From: Bacteroidales bacterium UBA2764
GTDB taxonomy: Bacteria; Bacteroidota; Bacteroidia; Bacteroidales; Paludibacteraceae
NCBI GenBank assembly: GCA_002352705.1
Contig: DEIW01000092.1
Location: 1 to 15,128, forward strand
Reading direction: 5' to 3'
DNA: 15,128 nt
Numbering within the stretch: the first letter of the stretch is position 1; every line of letters begins with the position of its first letter. The notes below the pieces were generated by a model. That model saw only the letters and a program-made list of their open reading frames with translations, did not search any database and was not told the origin of the DNA. Below, in pieces: positions 9,001 through 12,381 of the stretch. Position numbers and translations under genes: made by a program.

Positions 9001-10367
9001 ACAGTTTCTCCAACCGCAGCCATAGCATTCAAACCGGTGATGTTTATCTTGTCTTGTGTGGCAATTGTAGAACCCCAAGCATCATTCACAGCAAACGTGT
9101 TGTGTATCATCGCTGACGGAGCAGGATAAATAGTATTTGTCATACTTGCCGCCGTTCCCCAACAATCTGTATTGAAGGCACGAAGATAGACCGTATAACT
9201 ACCCGCTGTAGTAGCAGTGGTATAAGGAGAAGTAGCATTATATGTTTTGTCGGTCCCTGTAGCAGATGTCTGCCAGTACCATGTATCTCCGGAAGCCGGA
9301 GTACCCACTTTCGAGAAAGTAATTCCTGTACCGGCCTCTTGATCGCCATTGCTGGTGATGTTAGAAGCGGTCAGATCTGCCGCATCGCAACTAGGAGTTA
9401 AATCGGTAACTTTGACATTATCTATAATTACTTCATGCTTTCCAGATACCTCATTTCCGATATAAAGGTTTTGCATCGTTGTACCAGAATAGTCAGAACT
9501 ACCTGTTTTTGTACGATCTTGTGCCGTTAGGACTCTTGTTGTTCCAACCCATAAATCATATTTTGCTGTAGCAAGTGTATATGATTTACTATCTGGACCC
9601 GTATATGTCAAATCGCTACCAGTTGCATTAATAATCCAAGTAATATGTGCTGAGGTTCCATTACTGATGTATCCAGTTGACTCTAATTTGTTTGTTCCTC
9701 CCACTTTTCCAATGAAGTGCTTTCCTGAGGCCGACGAACCGGATATTATATTAAAACCAGTATAGCCCTTATTGGCAGCAGGAGCACTTGTTCCTACGGA
9801 AAATCCACTTCCAACTACTACTGCTATTTCCTGCTTTGTTGAAGCAACGTATTTTCCTATATAATCCATCTCAAATTTAATGGCAGTAGGAGCTGTAGTT
9901 GCAAAATTGGTTGTTTTATATAATGCCCATTTAAAGCTTGTTTTGTTTGCATAGGCTTGGAAAGTTCCTGCCGTAGTATATGAATTAGCTCCTGAAGTAG
10001 TATTAATGGCTATACCACAATTAGTTTTGGCATTACATTGAGCACCCTGAAAAAGATTATCGCCAGTTCCTACTAGACCAGACAATGTAGAAGAAGTGCT
10101 ATAACTGAGAGCCGTATTTGCACTGTATGCAACTGCTGTAGCACTGCCAAAATCCTGTGTGAACATCACATCGCCGTTTGCTCCCCACGCGTTGCCGATG
10201 GAGAGGACGAGAACCGCGAGAATCATGGTAAGTTTCTTGCACCATCCCAGGTACGAGGTCAGTTTTGACTGTCTGTTGACCGTCGGCAGACCGTCGGGAT
10301 TGACAGCAGTCCGGCTGTTGTGTCTCATGACATTTGTCATTTTGATTAAGTTGTTAAAGTGTGTCAT
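1..10367 (-). CDS. Giant secreted multi-domain surface protein, Ig-like/lectin-like modules (3' end outside window)
   Basis: I read this frame codon by codon from ATG 10367 to base 3 and found no stop: 3455 residues, continuing past the window. An in-frame TAA lies three codons upstream of the ATG; ATGs at 10340 and 10328 are alternatives. Residues 44-62 (KKLTMILAVLVLSIGNAWG) form a signal peptide core behind an unusually long n-region. Then: N-terminal beta-sandwich (about 65-322); Ig-like domains (about 326-415, 588-690, 1706-1895, 2041-2225, 2460-2550); starch-binding-like module, Listeria-Bacteroides repeat and BIG_2 (797-1063); SbsA-like Ig (about 1453-1560); four Cys-bounded modules (1068-2037); BIG-like (about 2366-2460); alpha/beta domain (2664-2951); C-terminal beta-rich region (about 2961-3455). 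The last residues (KAKKLLIEDKMFIMVNGVL) resemble the extreme C-terminus of secreted Bacteroidales proteins, so the stop is probably close. Role inferred: exported adhesin or glycan-binding protein. Partner and ligand are unknown. Confidence 0.9.
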   Translation of the reverse strand, partial: MTHFNNLIKMTNVMRHNSRTAVNPDGLPTVNRQSKLTSYLGWCKKLTMILAVLVLSIGNAWGANGDVMFTQDFGSATAVAYSANTALSYSTSSTLSGLVGTGDNLFQGAQCNAKTNCGIAINTTSGANSYTTAGTFQAYANKTSFKWALYKTTNFATTAPTAIKFEMDYIGKYVASTKQEIAVVVGSGFSVGTSAPAANKGYTGFNIISGSSASGKHFIGKVGGTNKLESTGYISNGTSAHITWIINATGSDLTYTGPDSKSYTLATAKYDLWVGTTRVLTAQDRTKTGSSDYSGTTMQNLYIGNEVSGKHEVIIDNVKVTDLTPSCDAADLTASNITSNGDQEAGTGITFSKVGTPASGDTWYWQTSATGTDKTYNATSPYTTATTAGSYTVYLRAFNTDCWGTAASMTNTIYPAPSAMIHNTFAVNDAWGSTIATQDKINITGLNAMAAVGETVGSGSNKSGLTQKIPSQSSEDASKYMSLSFNVASGKQLNVTSVVFDEQPVESTGTFKVSISDNQGSATKTQTIASDAAGTKHTLTLDGDIVGSFKGTVTVKVWAYGWDKGYRFGDYFYINGTVTDATACSAPSSVGISGEWRYFPGQTISLTATPTGHTGTPTYQWQKEISADNWQNISNGTEAGVTISGATTNNLQITPCGTGNTGKYRCSVSTGATCSTSSNPFSVKIFTLNGAYDDGEFTSNNITFTSGTTGTATVHLAAGRVYKFKVTDNFGMWFGNSGRILEPAVNWAFPSNNSTNCVLFTGPEGDYTFTVDIDHVTYGTPEVVVSVAYPDVTHPSAGYAYFKNVDNWTNVALHMWYQDGGEYSAWASDPWVTRTTTICGNTYYYTPLIPSWYNRAIFHNADGSGQTGDITITNLATYSGKYNDKSDANWHEFTTYTISFNAGGGTGTMDAIAGICPNSNQEITANAFEKTGHTFNCWHADKAVKVGGSAVAIGGDIAGGATLQEINNNITLTAQWTPIPVSSISVAPSSKTLEVGGTQQLTATVSPDNAFDRTVTWSTSNGSVATVSSTGLVTAVAAGTCTITATANDGSGKTGTCSITVEAAAAACYTFTPATSGSAPSKGDVINGTGSGGTMVAGTGQSYTANGLKFEPSGDYRYVTVTLDNNLKEGSVIAVTMWMDGTSSNRGLYLQTSAGTQKAEWKFTADSENHQFSYTVEAGDGLINTNVFRLARINNVYLKSVTVSNCGDAVCTTPTTAFGNGAYTVGGSALDLSTLISGKQGSGAITYTVKNANGTGATIAGTSFTATSAGTATVTATQAADATYCEKVMDATITVSAGGGCTQQSVVKTVLSSTTAGTTTGYNNDEYAGDPTIVTFEDNPVNGGYKLKSKSKLFVTLKKGSFVAGDKINIVITKASDVNASTTGKLLIFYNASSPALLSTIDAASAGTYTYTLTISDITTLGSNKTIGVFRSSGDTENNPYVKSVEVEGCRDWTVDETAPTFVSSVPANGATDVATSGTIVLTFSEALGSVDESKFTLTGATMGTVTIDGSDAAKVNITYTGAANSATVTLATAAAAVSDVAGNALAAALSNISFTTAAAAPAGDCEELVVVTATSKTAVTATVGSVVSASLSEGNSFSSIDGYTYAVKPGSSGALTLSPKDGSSFAAGDSLIFIVHNGNSGAKDEGFKIGSTSYVHSVAGKKLYYFRQVLTAANIVDGKVQIKRNSSDDRWVAAIIKHCGLLPSCTTPILPTLTAKTVCEGGDAAAAWDATITNSGSLVSGETVAYSWVKKGGSTPVSSVATYQPTDVTEAMAGTYVVTATVSADGKASKSASKEVELAVNATVEISNVTQSPATVYAGNSVTLTATANVSATWQWYTCTNVEGDGEASISGATSAAYAFTAPASAGTYYYKVKATGPCGGVATEVYALTVSAATGGDCFHYVSVIPTGSDIAISSNASIVTPTHATTLEGGTMKVGSSQVTISKNNGLKLESSKSVSITLDAALEAGNVVIVKGSTATAGYGVTINGVNFYESGSKTFDVSYTVAAGDGLVGKKALTVTKYSGSSYLQEIKITGCGEACTDPAVTASVSKSNVCAGSGEGVTFTASDAHADASYQWQKQNGSAWEDISEATAATYTITTVVASHAGKYRVVASHECDRISNELTLTVATTPVFGDLGGAREVETGGSLSITNVEATSATSYKWYKSANATYDSGSDEQVGTSKNLMLPVSETAGSTFYLFCVASNACTSTVSGAITVNVIAAVEKDCAVAASNGEKFTTAKTSSVSSGTYNSQTELHMSSNNKYIYYVAATGYHFETATVNCCAGDATALTQAAYSYSTDGGETWTDDDLPGAMTNQYSNHVVNLPADVNAFRVGRVLGDHGVGSNTLYVHEVCFTYVADCNATTIAISNATPSYDLSVGGDFTEPTCTVKQGSTALSPQPALRYSSFNEAVATIDPSTGEVDFTGTAGSVVIMASYDGDEDYCASSATYTITVSCGSESAPKIVAGSGTNLSGCNAEVNLVVKDQNGNDFASGSYQWYRDGEEIDGATSASYTANRTGTYTVSHTGACTQMSTNSAVVTSESFDPSVERLVPFQYYHANKTYTDQMKMRHLFAVTSGGDYEGKRYYMTATRNGAPLDITTSTAFSVRTSIDNRVDSVMIDLNKLNGKFNAGDEIVLTCAAIADCGTISAVTENIEIHVIDNTPTLALICSGTNKSAGTRKTSELTVGGDFLTGYNKADLCQQTGNQSFDANTEWGLYTELKEHYIVTPVNGYAVFNKLNYEPFDILLLTDYPKASKSTEAALILDDMYELCDYRPMLSFKTHMVQPADKLDGRESHWKKKGFTTQPEVPKQSRLRLNIVCYAHPMFEEITEGVANDYDDESQIVYTMLSGPGHESDKGMQGFHLAAAENFVTIGLVHYNATATDNYGGSGNVKWTPGSGDEMLVAAAERQTNLEARFILFSLNCGAQSKLTAQGNTVVLKCLEYLLNDATIEGNVADCELTFDNKAGDHKWSNKANWAPKYSAIPGEYNSTRIAAPATVDLPHAKVMSVRIKEGGSIYIPAGSALDVKSTVRHKDVGSDVRPTDVDEIHIGSGASGNGTLIFNNNTGDTKARVDMYSTAKADMETMSAATSTWQYIGTPHADVAVARSNYYDSWLYQYSGSGWEVIPNGGPLVPFRGYCITHPVSPNVYEMTGTLVATTTQDIAIPAGYTVIANSWVAPIDITTFTDDDMENISDKTIYFFNTGTDAEGTAGTGTAPGTYVAVPKNSASYVGTWQIPSMQGFYISTTSDGTLHLDYDRHVRPTGTRTIIVSNPMYAPRRAAAESDEPNVLKIFARGSRYQDKLVVLEREDFTRGYDSGWDGEAWGGSDLSPMVYVTGEGREDAVSAIPEFEGTVIAFKAGEDNEYTIDFEYNSEEPLYLLDTENNTYTQIMTGNAYYFTTSDKSKHARFILTRKAPQIATGVGNVSGDEVQGTKAKKLLIEDKMFIMVNGVL
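1515..2378 (-). other. Embedded alpha/beta domain, possibly ThuA/class I amidotransferase-like fold
   Basis: Residues 2664-2951 break the beta-sandwich pattern. Hydrophobic strands alternate with helices: FDILLLTDYP (2746 on), AALILDDMYELCD helix, RPMLSFKTHMV, LRLNIVCYAHPMFEEI, ENFVTIGLVHYN, EARFILFSLNCG (2918-2929) and a final helix VVLKCLEYLLND. The order resembles ThuA-like and class I glutamine-amidotransferase-like folds seen as partner domains in Bacteroidota proteins. I cannot see a clear catalytic Cys-His-Glu triad, so a structural or binding role is as likely as an enzyme. Confidence 0.4.
4257..4670 (-). repeat. Cys-bounded beta module, copy 4 (residues 1900-2037)
   Basis: Opens at C1900, contains SITLDAALEAGNVVIVKGS, VSYTVAAGDGLVGKK and closes SSYLQEIKITGCGE (C2037). 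It is closest to copy 1: both share the L-D-x-x-L-x-x-G-x-V core and the Y-T-V-x-A-G-D-G-L strand. Two Ig-like units separate it from copy 3. Confidence 0.6.
5268..5672 (-). repeat. Cys-bounded beta module, copy 3 (residues 1566-1700)
   Basis: Opens at C1566, contains LSPKDGSSFAAGDSLIFIV, a KIGSTSYVHS strand, YYFRQVLTAANIVDG and closes DDRWVAAIIKHCG (C1700). It is the most divergent of the four but keeps the AGD-hydrophobic strand and the terminal cysteine. An SbsA-like Ig domain separates it from copy 2. Confidence 0.5.
6018..6467 (-). repeat. Cys-bounded beta module, copy 2 (residues 1301-1450)
   Basis: Opens at C1301, contains LKKGSFVAGDKINIVITK, TYTYTLTISDI and closes NNPYVKSVEVEGCRD (C1450). 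This is the same strand order and closing motif as copy 1, with about ten extra residues in the middle. It is separated from copy 1 by one ~95-residue Ig-like unit. Confidence 0.55.
6750..7166 (-). repeat. Cys-bounded beta module, copy 1 (residues 1068-1206)
   Basis: A 139-residue segment opening with C1068 and closing with LKSVTVSNCGD (C1206). Inside are VTVTLDNNLKEGSVIAVTMW, a glycine-rich loop, FSYTVEAGDGL, then RLARINNVYLKSV. The same succession of strands recurs in three more places in this protein. It is likely a jelly-roll or galactose-binding-like fold, but I do not recognise a named family. Confidence 0.6.
7179..7433 (-). other. BIG_2 bacterial Ig-like domain in the giant protein
   Basis: Residues 979-1063 follow the family pattern closely: VSSISVAPSSKTLEVGGTQQ, then LTATVSPDNAF, TVTWSTSNGSVATVSSTG, VTAVAAGTCTITATA. 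BIG_2 domains are Ig-like extracellular modules of adhesins and hydrolases. It abuts the Listeria-Bacteroides repeat with no linker. Confidence 0.85.
7434..7682 (-). other. Listeria-Bacteroides repeat domain in the giant protein
   Basis: Residues 896-978 run from YTISFNAGGGTGTMDAI, through EKTGHTFNCWHADKA, to NNNITLTAQWTP. The order F-N-A-G-G-G-T-G, T-G-H-T-F-x-x-W and the closing L-T-A-Q-W are the signature of the Listeria-Bacteroides (internalin B/Flg_new) repeat, a beta-grasp-like extracellular spacer or adhesion unit. Confidence 0.8.
7743..7979 (-). other. Starch-binding-like module (CBM26-like) inside the giant protein
   Basis: Residues 797-875 begin GYAYFKNVDNWTNVALHMW and continue with a run of aromatic residues (YYYTPLIPSWYNRAIF) and a DGSGQTGDI segment. 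This matches the usual order of CBM25/26-type starch-binding modules (YFKN..W..v..y.W early, then a W/Y-rich strand, then F.....G....). Ligand binding is inferred from this pattern alone. It could be a generic beta-sandwich. Confidence 0.45.
10179..10238 (-). other. Signal peptide core of the giant protein
   Basis: Residues 44-63 read KKLTMILAVLVLSIGNAWGA: two lysines, a 13-residue hydrophobic core and a small-residue cleavage site most likely after A60 or G62. The positively charged segment before it is about 43 residues if translation starts at 10367, long for a Sec signal. The later ATGs at 10340 or 10328 shorten it only by 9-13 residues. This fits Sec export of a large envelope protein. 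Confidence 0.8.
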
Positions 10368-10404
10368 AGTATTTTATGTGTTTTATGTTATTGCTATTTT
10401 GGGT

Positions 10405-10572
10405 GTCGGATAGTATCCGACCTAATTAACGCTGTTTTTTGGGGTGTCGGATAACATCCGACGTAATGGACGAAGGCTTTTTTATTGTCGGATGCCATCC
10501 GACGATTATGGACAGAGGCCTTATATTGTTCTTATTGTACTGTTCTTAGATTGTTGTCGGGACATGGTCCCG
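10405..10572. repeat. Array of 17-bp palindromes with 41-bp period upstream of the giant gene
   Basis: Three copies of GTCGGATNNNATCCGAC start at 10405, 10446 and 10487, exactly 41 bp apart. A weaker relative (GTCGGGACATGGTCCCG) starts at 10556. The sequence between them is also partly conserved (ATGGAC...AGGC..TT). Two of the palindromes pair over 8 bp, one over 7. A 41-bp step is close to four helical turns, so a dimeric protein would bind each site on the same face of the DNA. In the minus-strand leader each site would also form a short hairpin. No gene lies here. Confidence 0.8.
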
Positions 10573-10641
10573 TGATGGTCCTGTTCTATATCGTGTTTTT
10601 TTGTTATTATTCTATTTTTGACGTTGCATGAATGCACCGTG

Positions 10642-10675
10642 TGGGTTTTTGACGCGGCATAATGAAAAAGACCCA
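10642..10675. other. Imperfect hairpin in the giant gene's leader region
   Basis: TGGGTTTTT (10642-10650) can pair with AAAAAGACCCA (10665-10675) over about nine base pairs with one bulged G. It lies between the palindrome array and the hairpin behind the YafQ-type toxin. It might be part of a termination or leader structure; nothing else supports a function. Confidence 0.3.
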
Positions 10676-10683
10676 TAAACAAA

Positions 10684-10713
10684 TCTGACACGAAACTTTC
10701 GTTCCATGTCAGA
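10684..10713 (-). terminator. Hairpin behind the YafQ-type toxin, possible terminator
   Basis: TCTGACA (10684-10690) pairs perfectly with TGTCAGA (10707-10713), and inside sits a second perfect inverted repeat, CGAAA-C-TTTCG. On the minus strand the structure lies 27 bases past the toxin stop and is followed by TTTGTTTATG, a mixed rather than pure U-run. It is a plausible but not textbook intrinsic terminator. Confidence 0.4.
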
Positions 10714-10739
10714 CTGAAAAATCTATTATTACAGGGAAA

Positions 10740-11012
10740 TTAGAAAATATCGGAGTGTGTTCCTGTACCCGTAAAAAGAAGTATTAACGCCGTGTCATTT
10801 TGTTGCCATAACAGCAACCAATTACCCTTAATATGCGCTTCCCATGATCCTTCATAGTCTCCGGATAACTTATGAGGCTTATAAACCGGAGGCAGACACC
10901 CATCTTTTTCCAACAGGTGAATAACCTTACTTAGCAATTGCATGTCGTACCCGCGTTTTTTACAGCGTTCCACATCTTTGCGGAAAGCCTTGGTCAATTG
11001 GACGCTATACAT
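10740..11012 (-). CDS. yafQ: YafQ-family (RelE/ParE superfamily) toxin mRNA interferase
   Basis: This 90-residue protein has the YafQ layout: two N-terminal helices (about 7-36), then YKPHKLSGDY, WEAHIKGNWLLLWQQND and a closing TGTHSDIF. In E. coli YafQ the RNase residues are H50, H63, D67, H87 and F91; here H47, H60, H86 and F90 align, but the D67 position is N64. YafQ cuts mRNA on the translating ribosome and is held inactive by its antitoxin. The antitoxin gene is immediately upstream with a 3-base gap, so the two are co-transcribed from the 11255-11285 promoter. The family call is firm. Whether the Asn variant keeps full activity is open. Confidence 0.88.
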   Translation of the reverse strand: MYSVQLTKAFRKDVERCKKRGYDMQLLSKVIHLLEKDGCLPPVYKPHKLSGDYEGSWEAHIKGNWLLLWQQNDTALILLFTGTGTHSDIF

Positions 11013-11015
11013 AGC

Positions 11016-11225
11016 CTAAATGCCTAATGATTTACACATCTCATCCGCCGAAGCGAATTTCTCTATACGGCCATGCTTGATATCGTCCATCGAACGCTCG
11101 TAACTGCTTTTGCGCATACGAACTTTCGGGATGATTTGTATATCTAACTTAAGTGCCTCCAGATATTTCAAGAGAGCCTTCCCGCTTGCGCTACGCTCAT
11201 TGATTGTTAATGCATAAGTTGCCAT
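11016..11225 (-). CDS. Antitoxin partner of the YafQ-type toxin
   Basis: A 69-residue protein placed first in a two-gene operon. The N-terminus (TYALTINERSASGKALLKYL) is a strand followed by a helix, as in short Bacteroidota antitoxins. The C-terminal half (SYERSMDDIKHGRIEKF, then ASADEMCKSLGI) looks like the toxin-wrapping helix and tail. By position it is the counterpart of DinJ, but I cannot show a ribbon-helix-helix from sequence alone. The start is supported by AAAGGAAG ending five bases before ATG. Autorepression is likely, because an 8-6-8 inverted repeat sits on its -7 box. The annotation rests on context plus general antitoxin features. Confidence 0.75.
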   Translation of the reverse strand: MATYALTINERSASGKALLKYLEALKLDIQIIPKVRMRKSSYERSMDDIKHGRIEKFASADEMCKSLGI

Positions 11226-11230
11226 ATATC

Positions 11231-11236
11231 TTCCTT
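11231..11236 (-). promoter_or_regulatory. Shine-Dalgarno of the YafQ-cassette antitoxin
   Basis: On the minus strand AAGGAA ends five bases before the ATG at 11225. A clear purine-rich site is less common in Bacteroidota than in Proteobacteria and fixes this start. Confidence 0.6.
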
Positions 11237-11240
11237 TCGT

Positions 11241-11262
11241 TACCTTTGACGCTGCAAAGGTA
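11241..11262. promoter_or_regulatory. Operator-like inverted repeat over the YafQ-cassette -7 box
   Basis: TACCTTTG (11241-11248), six bases, CAAAGGTA (11255-11262): perfect 8-bp arms with the right arm being the -7 element itself. Antitoxin or toxin-antitoxin complexes typically repress from such sites. The second cassette has the same geometry with different sequence. Confidence 0.65.
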
Positions 11263-11285
11263 CTGCTTTTTTACGATATATGCAA
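11255..11285 (-). promoter_or_regulatory. Bacteroidota-type promoter of the YafQ cassette
   Basis: On the minus strand CTTG at 11286-11283 (TTG 11285-11283), a 20-base spacer, then TACCTTTG at 11262-11255, matching the -7 consensus TAnnTTTG. The start of transcription would be near 11250, giving a leader of about 25 bases before the antitoxin ATG. Confidence 0.75.
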
Positions 11286-11316
11286 GAGTTACCTGCATTT
11301 TTTCAGTCTTTTTCAC

Positions 11317-11405
11317 TATGTCAAAGATCAAATCAAGTACCAAGTGACCAAGTACCAAGTACCATTGGGCTTATGTTTGTGACATAGGACCTACACGCAC
11401 AAAAA
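11317..11405. repeat. ~90-bp repeat, copy 1 (upstream of the YafQ cassette)
   Basis: Begins TATGTCAAAGA and ends near CACACGCACAAAAA in spirit: the last shared bases are ACACGCACAAAAA. It is almost identical to 12217-12305, with a handful of substitutions and one indel near 11370. Inside are short direct repeats of AAGTACC (three, plus AAGTGACC). CTATGTCA near the right end pairs with TGACATAG of the opposite arm, so the unit has inverted ends. It lies about 92 bases before the antitoxin start. Confidence 0.9.
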
Positions 11406-11523
11406 AGCGGTAAGTCCGTTAATACACATATACCAAAAAAGATATACACATTGTGTGTATACCCTTCTAGGCGGAGGCCGCTCTTCCCGATTAACGGGAC
11501 GACGCTCCGGGATTTACCGCTTT
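11404..11523 (-). other. Nested inverted-repeat element, possible terminator or structured RNA
   Basis: Outer arms AAAGCGGTAA (11404-11413) and TTACCGCTTT (11514-11523) pair perfectly; pairing continues inward for three more bases past one mismatch. Three further hairpins sit inside: TATACACA-ttg-TGTGTATA (11443-11461), GCGG-agg-CCGC (11471-11481) and TCCCG-attaa-CGGGA (11485-11499). Read on the minus strand the closing stem runs into TTTTTT, as in an intrinsic terminator, 30 bases after the ParE stop. It may terminate the ParE cassette, encode a small structured RNA, or be a MITE-like remnant. Confidence 0.55.
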
Positions 11524-11552
11524 GTAACTGATTTTGTATATCTCAAATAGAC

Positions 11553-11861
11553 TTATTCGTATCTTTCATTCGAAGGATTAGATTTTCGTGTATCATAAAA
11601 ATCCACTATATATATAATATCACCTTCAACACGATACACCATCCAACTACGTCTATAAATGAGAATCGTTAAATACTGCCTTTCCTGAGTAGAAACATCC
11701 CAATCTACACTTCCTATTCCGGGATTGTCTTTAATCAATTTTGTACATTCCTGCAAACGGGCCTGGAATTCCAGCAACGCCTTTTTCCCAAATGTACGGG
11801 CTATATATCCGGCTACGCCACGAATACCAGTGAGTGCTCTTTCAGTACGAATAATCTTCAT
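11553..11861 (-). CDS. RelE/ParE-superfamily toxin, ParE-like
   Basis: This 102-residue protein begins with the ParE-type helical hairpin: RALTGIRGVAGYIARTFGKK, then a second helix ALLEFQARLQECTKLIKDNP. A beta-sheet follows (RQYLTILIYRRSWMVYRVEG, DIIYIVDFYDTR) and the ending DTRKSNP matches the usual h-D-x-R-x-N-P close. ParE toxins poison DNA gyrase, RelE relatives cut mRNA; the extended N-terminal hairpin favours the ParE branch, but the target cannot be fixed from sequence. Its ATG overlaps the antitoxin stop (ATGA), so the two genes are translationally coupled. It is a different toxin family from the YafQ neighbour, so the pair is not a simple tandem duplication. Confidence 0.87.
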   Translation of the reverse strand: MKIIRTERALTGIRGVAGYIARTFGKKALLEFQARLQECTKLIKDNPGIGSVDWDVSTQERQYLTILIYRRSWMVYRVEGDIIYIVDFYDTRKSNPSNERYE

Positions 11862-12109
11862 GCTGCAATAATAGATAACTCATTAAAGATATCCTCTATC
11901 ATCTTGTCAGATTCCTCTTCCGAATAGACTTTGCCCTCTACAATCTGCTGCTCAGATTCGGATATATGCTCCCTACGCTGGCGCAGAAAACCATCTTCAT
12001 CCTCAAGAAGCACTCCCACTATGCGATTAACTAATCGCCTTTGCTCAGTCCGAGATAACATGCAAGCCATGTCATAAACCTGATTGAATGTCGGTTGTGT
12101 TGCTACCAT
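11858..12109 (-). CDS. Antitoxin partner of the ParE-type toxin
   Basis: I place the start at ATG 12109 (83 residues), not at the upstream in-frame ATG 12139, because 12139 lies inside the predicted -7 box and upstream of the expected transcription start. The protein starts MVATQPTFNQVYDMACMLS, then a helical segment TEQRRLVNRIVGVLLEDEDG. It ends in an acidic tail (SEEESDKMIEDIFNELSII) typical of the intrinsically disordered toxin-binding part of antitoxins. No DNA-binding fold is obvious. The 4-base overlap with the toxin gene and the shared operator layout make the antitoxin role secure by context. Confidence 0.8.
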   Translation of the reverse strand: MVATQPTFNQVYDMACMLSRTEQRRLVNRIVGVLLEDEDGFLRQRREHISESEQQIVEGKVYSEEESDKMIEDIFNELSIIAA

Positions 12110-12119
12110 AATTCTGTTG

Positions 12120-12141
12120 TTTTGCGATTTTGCTCGCAAAA
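12120..12141. promoter_or_regulatory. Operator-like inverted repeat over the ParE-cassette -7 box
   Basis: TTTTGCGA (12120-12127), TTTTGC, TCGCAAAA (12134-12141): perfect 8-bp arms with a 6-base spacer, overlapping the -7 element. Same arm length, spacer and placement as the site at 11241-11262, but unrelated arm sequence, as expected for two antitoxins each reading its own operator. Confidence 0.65.
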
Positions 12142-12167
12142 TTACTACAATAATTTGGGATATACAA
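12137..12167 (-). promoter_or_regulatory. Bacteroidota-type promoter of the ParE cassette
   Basis: On the minus strand CTTG (TTG at 12167-12165), 20 bases, TAATTTTG at 12144-12137, matching TAnnTTTG. Transcription would begin near 12132, about 20 bases before the chosen antitoxin ATG. Spacer length is identical to that of the YafQ cassette promoter. Confidence 0.75.
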
Positions 12168-12216
12168 GTTTTTCAGACAAAAAGTGCGAATTTTCTGCAT
12201 TTTGCGGTAAATCCAA

Positions 12217-12305
12217 TATGTCAAAGAACAAATCAAGTACCAAGTGACCAAGTACCAAGTACCATTGGGTTATATGGTTGTGACATAGGACATACACGCA
12301 CAAAA
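12217..12305. repeat. ~90-bp repeat, copy 2 (upstream of the ParE cassette)
   Basis: Second copy of 11317-11405: same TATGTCAAAGA start, same AAGTACC/AAGTGACC direct repeats, same GTGACATAGGAC and ACACGCACAAAAA end. It lies about 108 bases before the antitoxin ATG. The bases just outside it also share TCTGCATTT-like sequence on the gene side, while the far side diverges apart from a short AAGTCCGT. Confidence 0.9.
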
Positions 12306-12381
12306 AGAAAGAGTGAAGTCCGTCTGTCCTCACGCTCCCAAGGGTCTTCGCAATACCCGTCACCAGAGTAAGTAACAACCG

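Noticed and set aside
10159..10413. Plus-strand 84-codon frame with a hydrophobic C-terminus over the start of the giant gene
   Set aside because: It is opposite the giant gene's signal peptide, whose complement is naturally hydrophobic, and it ends inside the palindrome array.
10446..10486. Plus-strand intrinsic terminators made of each palindrome plus the following T-run
   Set aside because: The T-runs begin well over ten bases after the stem, too far for termination, and no plus-strand gene precedes them.
10405..10572. CRISPR array
   Set aside because: There are only three good repeats of 17 bp, each itself a palindrome, and the 24-bp intervals are partly alike. No cas gene is present.
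10656..10683. Promoter for the giant gene with TTTG at 10683-10680
   Set aside because: A TA appears at about the right distance, but the following bases do not fit TAnnTTTG. The match is too weak to call.
12110..12139. Upstream ATG at 12139 as the start of the ParE-cassette antitoxin
   Set aside because: It overlaps the -7 box and precedes the likely transcription start. The ATG at 12109 is more consistent.
12084..12371. Plus-strand frame of 95 codons overlapping the ParE-cassette promoter
   Set aside because: It covers the promoter, operator and repeat of the minus-strand cassette and has no recognisable protein features.
12306..12381. Extension of the candidate RNA down to the U-rich stretch near 12305
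   Set aside because: A run rich in T on the minus strand could end a longer transcript, but I see no strong hairpin immediately before it, so the RNA is listed only for the paired segment.
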